A stretch of 48,218 nt of DNA from a bacterium (GCA_024654265.1 JANLIO010000059.1:1-48218); one strand, 5' to 3'. Positions 1 through 8,527 are shown, counted from the stretch's first letter. Notes: a model not told the origin generated them from the sequence alone. Made by a program: numbers and translations.

Positions 1-25
1 GCGCTTTATCTAAATAGGAATTACT

Positions 26-64
26 CTTTGATCCTGGATCCCCGTTTTCACGGGGATGACAGAA
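26..64. repeat. REP-like hairpin repeat, copy 1
   Basis: The stretch reads CTTTGATCCTGG, then a hairpin (CCCCGT, loop, ACGGGG), then GATGACA. A second copy with the same outer words but a different stem lies at 292-334. A related TGTCATCC fragment occurs near 47860. This is the layout of small dispersed palindromic elements of intergenic DNA. Confidence 0.6.
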
Positions 65-82
65 TAATCTAGCTTCATCGGA

Positions 83-270
83 TGTCTGACATCCGATTTC
101 CTTAGAAGGGAATTTAGAATATTCTATGAATCCAAATATCGAATGAAATCGTAGGGGTGTCCCTTGTGGGTGCCCTTCAAATGAATAAACCCTCCCGATA
201 GCTTTCGGGGGGGGGGAGCGTGGAGATCTTCTTCGATACCTCTCTGTATCTCCCCTTCCAAGGGGAGAAT
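83..270. repeat. Composite non-coding repeat, left copy
   Basis: Two blocks, 83-128 and 207-270, recur as reverse complements at 48038-48082 and 47927-47985 in mirrored order. The first contains GACATCCGATTT and AGAAGGGAATTT. The second contains GTATCTCCCCTTCCAAGGGG, itself a short hairpin (CCCCTTCCAAGGGG). No open frame of note lies inside. It looks like an interspersed element present in inverted orientation at both ends of the window; no transposase is seen. Confidence 0.65.
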
Positions 271-291
271 GAGGAGTGAGATGAGGAGTTT

Positions 292-334
292 CTTTGATCC
301 TGGGTCCCCGGGTCAAGCCCGAGGATGACAAGAA
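292..334. repeat. REP-like hairpin repeat, copy 2
   Basis: Second copy of the element at 26-64: CTTTGATCCTGG, a hairpin around CCCCGGGTC/GAGG, then GATGACA. The stem differs from copy 1 while the flanks are kept, as expected if the structure and the ends are what matter. Confidence 0.6.
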
Positions 335-379
335 AGAGGCTGAACACTCAGTACTTCGTACTTTATACTTAGAGCCGAC

Positions 380-414
380 TCAAGACCCAAGACCCAGAAC
401 CCAGAACCCAGAAC
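380..414. repeat. Short-period tandem repeat (about 7 bp)
   Basis: Four to five copies of a 7-base unit of the type AGACCCA/AGAACCC follow one another just before the first gene. Other short-period arrays occur upstream of recA (16991-17025) and after the Hsp20 gene (47775-47850). No function can be assigned. Confidence 0.6.
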
Positions 415-462
415 TATTCCCAACAACCAGCATCTCGCGCGGAGAACTGATATACTACATGT

Positions 463-720
463 ATGCAAATTCCGATTTCTATTTTTTTGGTTATTTGGAT
501 CGTATTTATTCTCGTCTTTTTTGTGGCTGCTTTTGTTTCTATTCACCAAATGAATAAGTTTGCCATTCGTGGGAAAGGAGCAACGTTGCCAACAACGATT
601 TTTATTGGTGTGTGTTCGGTTGTACTTGTTTTTACGCTTATCTTTTTATTGACTGCGGATTGGAATCAGTCACTTCAGTTTGGTGATTTTGTTTCGTCGT
701 CTCCGTATATTTCATATTAA
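463..720 (+). CDS. Small two-helix membrane protein, unknown
   Basis: An 85-residue protein with two hydrophobic helices: residues about 4-27 and about 44-66. The short segment between them carries the basic residues (HQMNKFAIRGKGA). I do not recognise a family. A TATACT hexamer at 451-456 ends six bases before the ATG and there is no Shine-Dalgarno site, so the mRNA is probably leaderless. It is followed after 11 bases by the PH-domain membrane protein gene on the same strand, so the two are probably cotranscribed and may act together at the membrane. Confidence 0.6.
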   Translation: MQIPISIFLVIWIVFILVFFVAAFVSIHQMNKFAIRGKGATLPTTIFIGVCSVVLVFTLIFLLTADWNQSLQFGDFVSSSPYISY

Positions 721-731
721 ATACTTTCAAT

Positions 732-1298
732 ATGATTGATCTCCAACATCTTCCCGGCGGTTCTCCTGATGAAAAAATTCTTTTGGTTCTTCGTCGTCAT
801 TGGTTTGTTTTGATCCCGCTCTGCCTTTCAGTTGCGACGGTTCTTCTGTTGCCTCCGTTCGCATTTTTTGGGATTCGTTATGCGAGCCCAACTTTTTTTC
901 TGAATCCTGTTTTAACACCTCTTTTTGTGTTGGGGCTTTCGATCTTCGTTCTTTTCGCGATTCTCTTTTTATATCAACAGTACTTGGATTACTACCTTGA
1001 TACGTGGGTTGTTACAGATCAACGCATATTAAATATTGAACAACATGGATTATTTGCGCGCACCGTATCCGAGCTCAGGCTTTTTCGAATTCAAGATGTC
1101 ACAGCAGAGATCCACGGATTTTTACACACCATGTTTAATTACGGTGATGTGCATATTCAAACAGCGGGTGAAACACAACGATTCGAATTTGAAGAAATTG
1201 AAGATCCAAACACAGTCGCGAAAATGGTTCTTGACCTTGCAGAGAGTCAGCGAAAGAAACAGCTTACTGAACTTTCCGAATCAACCGGACGTGGGTGA
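732..1298 (+). CDS. Membrane-anchored bacterial PH-domain protein
   Basis: A 188-residue protein with two hydrophobic segments (about residues 25-50 and 60-82), followed by a soluble part that reads like the bacterial PH (YdbS/bPH2) fold. After the second helix comes the run YYLDTWVVTDQRIL, then SELRLFRIQDVTAE and a strand-rich end (YGDVHIQTAG). Such proteins are typically membrane proteins of unknown precise role. It follows the small membrane gene at 463 by 11 bases. Its stop codon directly abuts the stop of the convergent ruvB gene with no spacer, so no separate terminator fits between them. Confidence 0.75.
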   Translation: MIDLQHLPGGSPDEKILLVLRRHWFVLIPLCLSVATVLLLPPFAFFGIRYASPTFFLNPVLTPLFVLGLSIFVLFAILFLYQQYLDYYLDTWVVTDQRILNIEQHGLFARTVSELRLFRIQDVTAEIHGFLHTMFNYGDVHIQTAGETQRFEFEEIEDPNTVAKMVLDLAESQRKKQLTELSESTGRG

Positions 1299-2312
1299 TT
1301 AGAGAATGAAGTTCGAAGATGGAAGCGAAAGGCCTAGATGTTTGTAGGCTTGTTCGGTTGCGAGGCGTCCGCGTGGTGTACGCTCTAAAAATCCTTCTTG
1401 GAGCAAAAACGGCTCAATAACTTCTTCGAGCGTCGTTACATCTTCGGCGGTTGCTGCTGCAAGTGTTGTGAGTCCAACGGGTCCGCCTTTAAATTTTTCG
1501 ATAATGGTACGAAGCGCTCGGCGGTCTGATTCATCAAGTCCGCGTGGATCAATTTCAAGTTGATTTAATGCATTGTGAACAATCTCTGGAGAGAGAATGC
1601 CATCAGCACGAACCTGCGCGTAATCGCGAACACGGCGAAGAAGACGGTTTGCAATACGCGGTGTGCGTCGTGATCGTTTTGCTAAAATCGAAGCAGGTTC
1701 TTCATCAAGAGGAATACGAAGCAGGGACGCACTTCGTCGCACGATCTCGTTCATTTCATTTTCTCCGTAGAAATTGAGGTGATGAATAACGCCGAATCGA
1801 TCTCGGAATGGAGCCGAGAGCATGGACATTCGAGTTGTGGCGCCAATCAAGGTGAACCGATTGAGATCCATCCGAAGTGTTCGCGCCGTCGGACCCTTGC
1901 CGATCACAATATCGAGCGCAAAATCTTCCATAGCTGGATAGAGCACTTCTTCAATAGACTTATTCATTCGGTGAATTTCATCAATAAAGAGAACGTCACC
2001 TTTTTCTAAGTTTGTAAGAATTGCCGCAAGATCACCGACGCGTTCAAGCGCAGGCCCACTCGTCACTCGGACCGTCGCGCCCATTTCATTTGCAATGACA
2101 TGCGCGAGTGTGGTTTTCCCAAGTCCCGGTGGCCCGTACAGAAGAACGTGCTCACATGGTTCTTCACGACCTTTTGCAGCTTCGAGAAAGATGGAAAGAT
2201 TTTCTTTGATCTTTGGTTGACCGATAAATTCGGCAAGTGAACTCGGACGGAGTGACACATCAAAACCACGGTCATCAGATTGAAGGTCAGGGGAGATAAT
2301 GCGTTCTTCCAT
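1299..2312 (-). CDS. ruvB: Holliday junction branch migration ATPase RuvB
   Basis: RuvB is the hexameric motor that, with RuvA, drives branch migration of Holliday junctions and hands them to RuvC. The 337-residue protein has the usual length. Walker A (GPPGLGKTT) lies at about residues 60-68, Walker B (FIDEIH) at 109-114 and sensor 1 (GATTR) at 157-161. A winged-helix C-terminus (GPVGLTTLAAA, RTPRGRLAT) follows. It stands alone on the minus strand, away from ruvC at 32.5 kb; ruvA is not in the window. No GTTC-N7-GTTC SOS box is seen upstream, unlike lexA, dinB and recA. Confidence 0.96.
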   Translation of the reverse strand: MEERIISPDLQSDDRGFDVSLRPSSLAEFIGQPKIKENLSIFLEAAKGREEPCEHVLLYGPPGLGKTTLAHVIANEMGATVRVTSGPALERVGDLAAILTNLEKGDVLFIDEIHRMNKSIEEVLYPAMEDFALDIVIGKGPTARTLRMDLNRFTLIGATTRMSMLSAPFRDRFGVIHHLNFYGENEMNEIVRRSASLLRIPLDEEPASILAKRSRRTPRIANRLLRRVRDYAQVRADGILSPEIVHNALNQLEIDPRGLDESDRRALRTIIEKFKGGPVGLTTLAAATAEDVTTLEEVIEPFLLQEGFLERTPRGRLATEQAYKHLGLSLPSSNFIL

Positions 2313-2438
2313 AGTTTGTCTACATTAGCGAATGCGCGTCTGCTTGATAAGGGGGGTGCGTGGGAGGGGGAAGAAAAGATAATGACAAAATTTAACGAAT
2401 CCGTTAGGATCTCTAAAGAAAACATAAAATGAAAATCT

Positions 2439-3161
2439 ATGAAGAAACTTCCTATTATCGTTGGTATTCTCCTCGTCCTTATAGCAGGAACGTATTTTTT
2501 TGTGACACGCTCAACAAAAGGTCCAAGCGATGAAACCGTTGGAATGAGAGTACCGGGCTCATCTGATGTTGAAGATACGGTTGTTCAAGAAGATGGTTCT
2601 TCATTGGAGGCTCAGAATGTGGAAGGTCAAAATTCATATTCGATTACGTCAGGTTCAGCTGAGTTTCGAATCGATGAGATGTTGCGTGGCGAACCAAAAC
2701 AGGTAATCGGCAAAACAGAGAATGTTTCTGGAACGATTTTTATCAATCGGGAAGATTTGGCATCATCCGCATTTGGAACAATACGCATCAATGCACGAAC
2801 ACTTGAAACAGATGATGAGAGTCGAAACAACATGATCCGGAGATTTATTTTAAAGACGGAAGATGATGCAAATGAATTCATTGCATATCATCCGACAAAA
2901 GTTTTAAATCTTTCCGGTTCTCTCGTGTCAGGGGAAAAGAAAATATTCTCCATATTAGGAGACATGACAATTGCGAATGTCACCAAGCCGGTTGCATTCG
3001 ATGTTGAAGCGACCTTTACGGACGTGGGAACCGTGGAAGTCCGCGCGGCTGGCAAAGTGCGGTATTCGGATTTTGAAATTACGATCCCTTCAGTTCCGTT
3101 TGTTGCCGATGTGACGGAAGATGTTTTCTTGGTGGTTTCATTCACAGCGGGAGGCAAATAG
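2439..3161 (+). CDS. YceI-like lipid-binding-fold protein, membrane anchored
   Basis: A 240-residue protein with an N-terminal signal-anchor (residues about 4-22), a low-complexity acidic linker to about residue 65, and a domain resembling the YceI family: a beta-barrel thought to bind isoprenoid-like lipids. The telling parts are SAEFRIDEML, the FGTIRINARTLETDDESRN segment, and the closing strand series with GDMTIANVTKPVAFDVEA and VRYSDFEITIPSVPFV. A TAAAAT hexamer at 2425-2430 sits eight bases before the ATG without a Shine-Dalgarno site, suggesting a nearly leaderless message. The ligand is unknown here. Confidence 0.8.
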   Translation: MKKLPIIVGILLVLIAGTYFFVTRSTKGPSDETVGMRVPGSSDVEDTVVQEDGSSLEAQNVEGQNSYSITSGSAEFRIDEMLRGEPKQVIGKTENVSGTIFINREDLASSAFGTIRINARTLETDDESRNNMIRRFILKTEDDANEFIAYHPTKVLNLSGSLVSGEKKIFSILGDMTIANVTKPVAFDVEATFTDVGTVEVRAAGKVRYSDFEITIPSVPFVADVTEDVFLVVSFTAGGK

Positions 3162-3163
3162 GC

Positions 3164-3192
3164 TTGCAAAGGAGAATAAATAATGCTATTTT
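3164..3192 (+). promoter_or_regulatory. Promoter of tRNA-Leu
   Basis: A TTGCAA -35 box (3164-3169), a 17-base spacer and a TATTTT -10 box (3187-3192) place the start at about 3199, next to the tRNA 5' end at 3201. Confidence 0.6.
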
Positions 3193-3200
3193 CGGCACCT

Positions 3201-3286
3201 GCCCAGGTGGTGGAATGGTATACACGAAGGACTTAAAATCCTTTGGGAGTAATCCCATGCGGGTTCGACTCCCGCCCCGGGCACCA
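3201..3286 (+). tRNA. tRNA-Leu(UAA)
   Basis: The 86-base cloverleaf has acceptor GCCCAGG/CCCGGGC (one A-C mismatch at the fifth pair), anticodon stem AAGGA/TCCTT around loop CTTAAAA (anticodon UAA), and a long variable arm (TGGGAGTAATCCCA) typical of class II leucine tRNAs. The T arm is GCGGG-TTCGACT-CCCGC. The CCA end is encoded. A terminator follows within a few bases. Confidence 0.95.
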
Positions 3287-3290
3287 ACAA

Positions 3291-3316
3291 AAAACTCCGT
3301 TCTGCGGAGTTTTTTG
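3291..3316 (+). terminator. Rho-independent terminator after tRNA-Leu
   Basis: Stem ACTCCG (3294-3299) and CGGAGT (3305-3310) around a short loop, followed by six T residues. A-tracts on the left side make it potentially bidirectional. Confidence 0.85.
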
Positions 3317-3340
3317 TTATTCAATGTGACGCGACAATTA

Positions 3341-3369
3341 TTGACATTCGTTCTATTTTATGATATAAA
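3341..3369 (+). promoter_or_regulatory. Strong sigma70-type promoter
   Basis: Perfect TTGACA (3341-3346), 17-base spacer and TATAAA (3364-3369), about 80 bases upstream of the GTG start at 3449. The spacer contains GTTCTATTTTA, half of the SOS direct-repeat word found at lexA, but the second GTTC is missing, so SOS control is not supported. Confidence 0.75.
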
Positions 3370-3448
3370 CCTTGCGTCTTATGCGTGCTGTCTCTTTACA
3401 TGGTGTGAAGAAGCTGGGCGCAGAGCAACGTGTGATTGGAGGAAAAAA

Positions 3449-3913
3449 GTGGATATCAGTAAGTTTAGAAAGTTCGCGTACTGCGGTTCTGCTCTGACGC
3501 CGGAGATTCCGATCGTCAGTGACGTTCTTTCCGTTGTCTGGCAGGATTCGTCGCTGGATCACTTCTACAGCGATGCGATCAGCAATTTCACGACGTATGC
3601 CGACAATGTCGTGCTCGTCGCAGGAGCTGTGAACGAGGACGTCTTGAGGATGCCTCGAACTCCAGATGGGGAAGCTCAGGCGCGTAAGCTCGTGGCCGAG
3701 GCGATCATCGAGCTCTGCCCCGAGGAAGCGAAGTGTCTCTTCAACCCGGCATATGCAGAAGCACTGCGTGAAGCTGGGAAGGGAGTACGGATCTCCGGAG
3801 GCGATGCCGTTCAGCTCAAGGCATTTTGCACGTGTGTGAAATGTCGGGCGGAAACGCAGAACGCTTCTTCCAGCGTTCGTTCCTTCGCTCTCAATCCCTT
3901 CGAACTCGCCTAG
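3449..3913 (+). CDS. Unknown protein, strong ribosome binding site, GTG start
   Basis: A 154-residue soluble protein of no family I recognise. The start is set by GGAGG (3438-3442) six bases before GTG; the frame is open further upstream, but that part overlaps the tRNA-Leu gene and is not coding. The protein is acidic and helix-rich in the middle (GEAQARKLVAEAIIELCPEEA) and ends with a Cys pair (CTCVKC). Its codon use is more GC-rich than the neighbouring house-keeping genes. It has its own TTGACA/TATAAA promoter and its own terminator, so it forms a one-gene cassette. This style is shared with genes at 15616, 21442-23223 and 34154. Confidence 0.7.
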   Translation: MDISKFRKFAYCGSALTPEIPIVSDVLSVVWQDSSLDHFYSDAISNFTTYADNVVLVAGAVNEDVLRMPRTPDGEAQARKLVAEAIIELCPEEAKCLFNPAYAEALREAGKGVRISGGDAVQLKAFCTCVKCRAETQNASSSVRSFALNPFELA

Positions 3914-3926
3914 AGTCGACGTGCAT

Positions 3927-3964
3927 CGGCAGGAACCCAATCTCGGGTTTCTGCCGGTTTTTTT
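3927..3964 (+). terminator. Rho-independent terminator
   Basis: A 12-bp stem CGGCAGGAACCC/GGGTTTCTGCCG (one G-T pair) with a six-base loop, followed by a run of seven T residues, 13 bases after the stop of the gene at 3449. Confidence 0.9.
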
Positions 3965-4129
3965 ATTTCTTTTTTAAATCCTTCACGAATTTCGTGTTGA
4001 AAATATGTGTCTTCTTCGCCCAACATCTTCGCGCGATCGCTTCACAAGTGCAATAAATCGAAAATAAGATGGATCGTGCACATTTGCACCAATGATAAGT
4101 TTTACTCTGGTCCTTCGCGCTTTCAATGT

Positions 4130-5272
4130 TTACTTTGATGTAATGCTTTTCGCGACAGCCTCGTGCAGTCCTTCTGTAAACATATTCGGAATAATGTTTT
4201 CTGCTGTCGGAGTTTGGATCATGTTCGCAATTGCTGTCGCGGCGCGAATTTTAATTTCTGGGGTGACATGAATGATGTTGTTATCCAACATGCCTCGGAA
4301 GAGCCCGGGGTAGCATAGTGCGTTATTCACTTGGTTTGGGAAATCGCTTCGTCCTGTTGCAACAACGCGTGCGCCTGCGGACTTTGCATCATCGGGCATA
4401 ATTTCGGGCGTTGGGTTTGCGAGGGCAAAGACAATGGCATCTGAATTCATTGATGAGATCATTTCTGTATGAATTAACCCTGGGCCTGATGTCCCAATAA
4501 TAACGTCAGCTCCTCGCACAGCATCGGCAAGTGTTCCCTCAATATTATTTTTGTTTGTTATTTCGGCAAGTTTCTTTTTTGGAGCATTAAGATTGTCTCG
4601 GGATTTTGCGATGATTCCGATACGATCACAGACAAGGACATTTTTCGCGCCGGCGTGGATCAGAATATTTGCAATCGCTGTTCCCGCCGCTCCTGCGCCA
4701 ACCATGGCAATTTTGATTTCGTTTAAATTCTTTCCAACAACTTTTAATGCGTTCATGAGGCCCGCCATCACAACAATTGCTGTTCCATGTTGATCATCGT
4801 GGAACACGGGCATATTCAGCGCATCAGCAAGACGTTCTTCGATTTCAAAACAGCGTGGCGCAGAAATATCTTCCAACTGGATTGCACCAAATGTTGGAGA
4901 GATGGCGAGCACGGTTTTGATAATTTCCTCCGTATCTTGCGTGTTGAGAACAATTGGGATCGCATCGATTCCGGCAAATTGTTTGAAGATCACGCTTTTT
5001 CCTTCCATGACAGGAAGCGCCGCGAGTGGACCGATATTACCGAGTCCAAGGACAGCCGATCCATCCGAAACGATCGCGACAACATTCTTTTTCCATGTAA
5101 GATCATTTACGCGTTCAGGATTTTCCGCAATCTCGTGTGAAACCGCTCCAACACCCGGCGTGTACACGAGCGCTAAATCTTCCATGCTCTGAACAGGGAT
5201 TTTTGCCGTGATCTCGATTTTTCCTTTTAATTTTTCATGCAATGCGATTGCTTTTTCAGATGTCGTATTCAT
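4130..5272 (-). CDS. NAD(P)-dependent malic enzyme
   Basis: Malic enzymes oxidatively decarboxylate malate to pyruvate with NAD(P), producing CO2. The 380-residue protein is the short bacterial form without the phosphotransacetylase-like tail. Visible motifs are VYTPGV with the catalytic Tyr at about residue 37, the KSVIFK lysine near 92, the metal-binding block LEDISAPRCFEIE at 133-145 with FHDDQHGTA at 157-165, the nucleotide-binding loop GAGAAG at 192-197, and FALANPTPE and DFPNQVNN towards the end. It stands alone on the minus strand. In an organism with few metabolic genes it would supply pyruvate and reducing equivalents. NAD versus NADP preference cannot be decided from the sequence. 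Confidence 0.93.
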   Translation of the reverse strand: MNTTSEKAIALHEKLKGKIEITAKIPVQSMEDLALVYTPGVGAVSHEIAENPERVNDLTWKKNVVAIVSDGSAVLGLGNIGPLAALPVMEGKSVIFKQFAGIDAIPIVLNTQDTEEIIKTVLAISPTFGAIQLEDISAPRCFEIEERLADALNMPVFHDDQHGTAIVVMAGLMNALKVVGKNLNEIKIAMVGAGAAGTAIANILIHAGAKNVLVCDRIGIIAKSRDNLNAPKKKLAEITNKNNIEGTLADAVRGADVIIGTSGPGLIHTEMISSMNSDAIVFALANPTPEIMPDDAKSAGARVVATGRSDFPNQVNNALCYPGLFRGMLDNNIIHVTPEIKIRAATAIANMIQTPTAENIIPNMFTEGLHEAVAKSITSK

Positions 5273-5380
5273 ATGATTCGTTTCAGTCTACGAGCCAAAC
5301 AGGAAAAAGGGAAGACGTTGATCTTGCACGGGAAGCTGGGTCATGATAGTCTTTTTGCGCTTATGGAGGATAGAAGGTGG

Positions 5381-5432
5381 GGTTGCCTGCCGAAGTGCTC
5401 ATATTGCAAAAGCAGGTTTGCCTGCCGAAGTG
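5381..5432. repeat. Pair of 17-18 bp direct repeats
   Basis: GGTTGCCTGCCGAAGTG at 5381-5397 recurs as GGTTTGCCTGCCGAAGTG at 5415-5432, just before tRNA-Gly. The second copy ends ten bases before the tRNA. Function unknown; it may be debris of a dispersed repeat. Confidence 0.6.
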
Positions 5433-5441
5433 ATAACGTAT

Positions 5442-5516
5442 GCGGGTATCGTATAGTGGCTATTACATTACCTTGCCAAGGTAGAGATAGGGGTTCGATT
5501 CCCCTTACCCGCTCCA
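5442..5516 (+). tRNA. tRNA-Gly(GCC)
   Basis: Acceptor GCGGGTA/TACCCGC with encoded CCA, anticodon stem TTACC/GGTAG around loop TTGCCAA (anticodon GCC), and T arm AGGGG-TTCGATT-CCCCT. Length 75 bases. It is followed by a small hairpin and two terminators. Confidence 0.95.
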
Positions 5517-5536
5517 TCACGTGAAACGTGATTATT

Positions 5537-5566
5537 AAAAAAACGAAGTTGATCTTCGTTTTTTTG
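5537..5566 (+). terminator. Terminator after tRNA-Gly
   Basis: Stem ACGAAG/CTTCGT with a five-base loop, flanked by an A-tract and followed by seven T residues. Confidence 0.85.
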
Positions 5567-5574
5567 TTGAGAGC

Positions 5575-5602
5575 AAAACCACCCGAATTTTTGGGTGGTT
5601 TT
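5575..5602 (-). terminator. Terminator of the 5.6-8.5 kb operon
   Basis: Stem AAAACCACCC/GGGTGGTTTT with a short AT loop, immediately downstream of the stop at 5607 on the minus strand. The symmetry would let it work both ways. Confidence 0.8.
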
Positions 5603-5606
5603 GTAT

Positions 5607-6098
5607 TTAACCGCAGAGGATACAATCTTCTTGTTCCAGTGCGTTGCGAATTGCCGGATCGCGGAGAAGGTTGCGAAGCTCCATGAGATCATCAAGAGAG
5701 AGAGGATTGGGATGGCTCCATTTTCCCGACTTCGTTTCTTGAAATCCGAGAACTTGTAAGATGAGTGCAACATCATCAGGTGTGTGATCTTCTCTCCAAA
5801 GGAGAGTCACGCCGAGCATGTACTGATCTTTCGTCATTCCTGTAATGGAGTTGAGTTGATTGTTGTGTTCGCAATCAAGGGCGGTGAAGACTTGCCCTAA
5901 ATGGGGCAAAGCGGAATACAAAGGGGAAACCGGATAAACGAGTTGTCCCGACTCTGTTTCCACAGGCTCCGCTTCACACACACTCCCGTTTGATGCGGGC
6001 GGGCGTTTTTCAAAGACGGACATAGTGGTTATTTTTTCACTGTGATTAACGGCCATAGCTGCAAGAATGATCACGATAAGTGTAACGATTTTTCTCAT
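5607..6098 (-). CDS. Unknown secreted or membrane-anchored protein
   Basis: A 163-residue protein with an N-terminal hydrophobic segment (residues about 3-17) and an otherwise soluble body. The body has a peptidoglycan-binding-like feel in the segment GVTLLWREDHTPDDVALILQVLGF, but I cannot assign a family. It ends with CILCG. Its ATG overlaps the stop of the lamin-tail protein gene by four bases (ATGA), so the two are translationally coupled and probably work together at the cell surface. Confidence 0.65.
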   Translation of the reverse strand: MRKIVTLIVIILAAMAVNHSEKITTMSVFEKRPPASNGSVCEAEPVETESGQLVYPVSPLYSALPHLGQVFTALDCEHNNQLNSITGMTKDQYMLGVTLLWREDHTPDDVALILQVLGFQETKSGKWSHPNPLSLDDLMELRNLLRDPAIRNALEQEDCILCG

Positions 6099-8527
6099 AC
6101 ACGTTCAGGTTCTTTTTCTTCAAGAATATTGATAAGATTTTTACGCTTTCTGTGAGCTTTCGCGCGTTTAAAGCCTTCATTCCCTGCAACGGCTAGTCCT
6201 GCGGCGCCAAATGGTGCCCATCCCGGAATAATTGGTTTTACGGGGGCTTGTGCGACAGGCTCGGCGTGAGTCAGGAGCGCGACTTCATCAGCGCTTCGTG
6301 GGATAACGTGCACATCGTCAGTCCCAAGATCGAGGAGTCCTGTGACTTGAATCGTATCACCTTTTGAGAGTCGTGTGGCGCGAAAGCCGATCATATCCTT
6401 AATTGTGACAGCGACTTCTGTTCCATCAACATCAAGAAGAATTTTGTTTGTTTTTACATTGCCGACTGTGCCTTCGATTGTTACAAGGCTCCAAGCGTCT
6501 TCATGTGATGGGGCGAGCATGTTTACTTCGCGAGACATGGGAATAAGATTTTCTTCAGGTTGCCACGTGTCTTCTTTTGCAAGTTTAAGATAGGGAATGT
6601 CATTGCTCGCATACGTGAGTTTTCCTGTCACGGCAACGCTGGCGCCAAGCTCTGGGAGTTTCATTGAGGTCGGAACACTGACGCGAATACCGCGTCCGGT
6701 TGGAGAGAGAAGGATAAACGCGTGACCGCTTACAATGCCTGGCATAGAACCAACCGTTCCGTGAAGTCGAACGTGGATTCCTGCGAATTCTTCATCATGT
6801 GTCATATCGATTGAAAGTTCTTGAATGAAATCTGTGTTCTTTGATGAAGCGGGTGCGGTCTTTGTTTTTGCTGGTGTTTTTGGCGTCGCTTTTATTTTGG
6901 CGGGCGTTGTGAGTACAGCAAGTGATCGCACAGGATCCAATAGTTTTTGTGCTTCGTTGTTGTTCGTGTTGGATGTATTTACGGATTTGGATTCAGTATC
7001 TTCGTATGGTGCGAGATCTGAATTTGTCACCTCGGCGTCTTGAGAAGGATTATTTTCGGATTGCTCCGAAGAAAGGTTTTGCCCTTCATTATTTTGATCC
7101 TCGCTGAAGACGACTGAGGTAGGAAAAATATTTGGCGCTCCCTGTGTTGGCGTTTCGTTCATCATCCAACTTCCGGTTCCATTTGGATTTCGCGCCCAAC
7201 TCCATCCTTTCGTTGAGCCGTCATACGTGAAGATTTCCAGATCACTTCCGTTTGGATCATTGACGGTCAACGTATCTCCGCCGTTATTCAGCCGAGCAGA
7301 AGAGAGTTCGGCGACGACTGTTGGATGTGCGTTATCCAGCACGACATCACCAAACGTGTAGATTTTTGATGAAGCATCGTGGATTGTGACGCCAACGAGT
7401 GAAATCTCAACGTTTGGATCCAACGTCATGACTTCAATCCATTCTTTCCCATCCATAGGATTTGGCATAACTTCATTTAATCGAACGAGATCATATCTTG
7501 GTGGCAGAGTACTTGCGCCACTATCCTCCGGCTCGGACTCTGATTCAAGGGTTACAACGGTTTCTTGAGCCTCTGTAGAGCTAACAGCAGAAGCGTCAGA
7601 GACAGTGAAAGCAGGGGTGGATGTCGCGGATTCTGTCGGGTTTTCTGTTATCTCCGGTTTGAATTCGGGGGCGATATCCGATGAAGTCACATTTATGTTC
7701 GTCGTTGTTGTTGAAACAACTTCAGCGACAGCACTGTTCGTTGTTGTTGAGCTTTCGGTCATCTCGGATACAGATTCAGGATTTGGATTAGGTTCTACTG
7801 TTTCCGTATTTGCCAAATTTTCTTCTGTCGCGTCGGTTGGAACATCTGTTGGCTCCGTTTCTAACCCGGAATTCACATCAGTAGGTTCGGGCGAAACGGT
7901 TTCAGCTGTAGACGATGCAGATGGATCCTCTGCGGGCATTTCCATCTTCGGGAAGCTCATGTAGATGCAAAGATCGCAGACACCCGGCGTGCCAAGATCA
8001 TCACTATTTGATTTTAGATTTTCAGAAAGTGATGCTGTCATCCATCCATCCAACGTGCGTACCATGGATGCAATCGGTGTTACATTTGATCCAGCTTCAG
8101 GAGTCTTTCCATTCCCAACATGATCTACTTCAACGTTGTTGTTATCCGTGAGTGTAAGATTGAGTGCTGAGTTTGAAAGTGATAGATCGCTTGTCACCAT
8201 GTCCGGCACGACTCGCAATAATGTGTTTGCATAGTCAGACGCATAATTTGAGACAAGGTATCTGTTTCGCGCTGGAATAACGGCGTTATCCGGAAAAACG
8301 AGTGGTTCTTTGGATGCGCCGGAAAGCGTGTACCCAGCAAGAGACACGGGCGTGTCACCCAGATTCCAGAGCTCGATCCATTCGTCTGCTTTGGAAAGTG
8401 ACGATCCGGCCCATGCAACTTCACCGATCAAAAGTGTCGGTGCCGCATGTAAGGGTGTTGGCAGAAGAAGTGCAGGAAGGGCAAGAGCAGAAACAAGAAA
8501 AGAGATGAGGTGTATGTGTTTGAACAT
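6095..8527 (-). CDS. Secreted lamin-tail domain protein with OB-like repeats
   Basis: An 810-residue surface protein. A signal peptide (residues 1 to about 28, ending LHAA) is followed by a lamin-tail domain at about 30-180 (LIGEVAWAGSS, DEWIELWN) and a long Ser/Thr/Glu-rich linker. A second lamin-tail domain lies at about 345-470 (VRLNEVMPNP, GKEWIEVM), followed by another low-complexity linker. Two OB-like beta units lie at about 590-740 (HGTVGSMPG, then IEGTVGNVK). A Gly/Ala hydrophobic stretch near the C-terminus (GWAPFGAAGLAVAG) is followed by a basic tail, which fits membrane anchoring. Lamin-tail and OB domains together are known from bacterial extracellular nuclease-associated proteins, so nucleic acid binding outside the cell is plausible, but no nuclease domain is visible. 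Confidence 0.8.
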   Translation of the reverse strand: MFKHIHLISFLVSALALPALLLPTPLHAAPTLLIGEVAWAGSSLSKADEWIELWNLGDTPVSLAGYTLSGASKEPLVFPDNAVIPARNRYLVSNYASDYANTLLRVVPDMVTSDLSLSNSALNLTLTDNNNVEVDHVGNGKTPEAGSNVTPIASMVRTLDGWMTASLSENLKSNSDDLGTPGVCDLCIYMSFPKMEMPAEDPSASSTAETVSPEPTDVNSGLETEPTDVPTDATEENLANTETVEPNPNPESVSEMTESSTTTNSAVAEVVSTTTTNINVTSSDIAPEFKPEITENPTESATSTPAFTVSDASAVSSTEAQETVVTLESESEPEDSGASTLPPRYDLVRLNEVMPNPMDGKEWIEVMTLDPNVEISLVGVTIHDASSKIYTFGDVVLDNAHPTVVAELSSARLNNGGDTLTVNDPNGSDLEIFTYDGSTKGWSWARNPNGTGSWMMNETPTQGAPNIFPTSVVFSEDQNNEGQNLSSEQSENNPSQDAEVTNSDLAPYEDTESKSVNTSNTNNNEAQKLLDPVRSLAVLTTPAKIKATPKTPAKTKTAPASSKNTDFIQELSIDMTHDEEFAGIHVRLHGTVGSMPGIVSGHAFILLSPTGRGIRVSVPTSMKLPELGASVAVTGKLTYASNDIPYLKLAKEDTWQPEENLIPMSREVNMLAPSHEDAWSLVTIEGTVGNVKTNKILLDVDGTEVAVTIKDMIGFRATRLSKGDTIQVTGLLDLGTDDVHVIPRSADEVALLTHAEPVAQAPVKPIIPGWAPFGAAGLAVAGNEGFKRAKAHRKRKNLINILEEKEPERV

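Noticed and set aside
3341..3364. SOS box upstream of the gene at 3449
   Set aside because: Only the first half GTTCTATTTTA matches; the second GTTC is absent. A similar half site at 24033 is rejected for the same reason.
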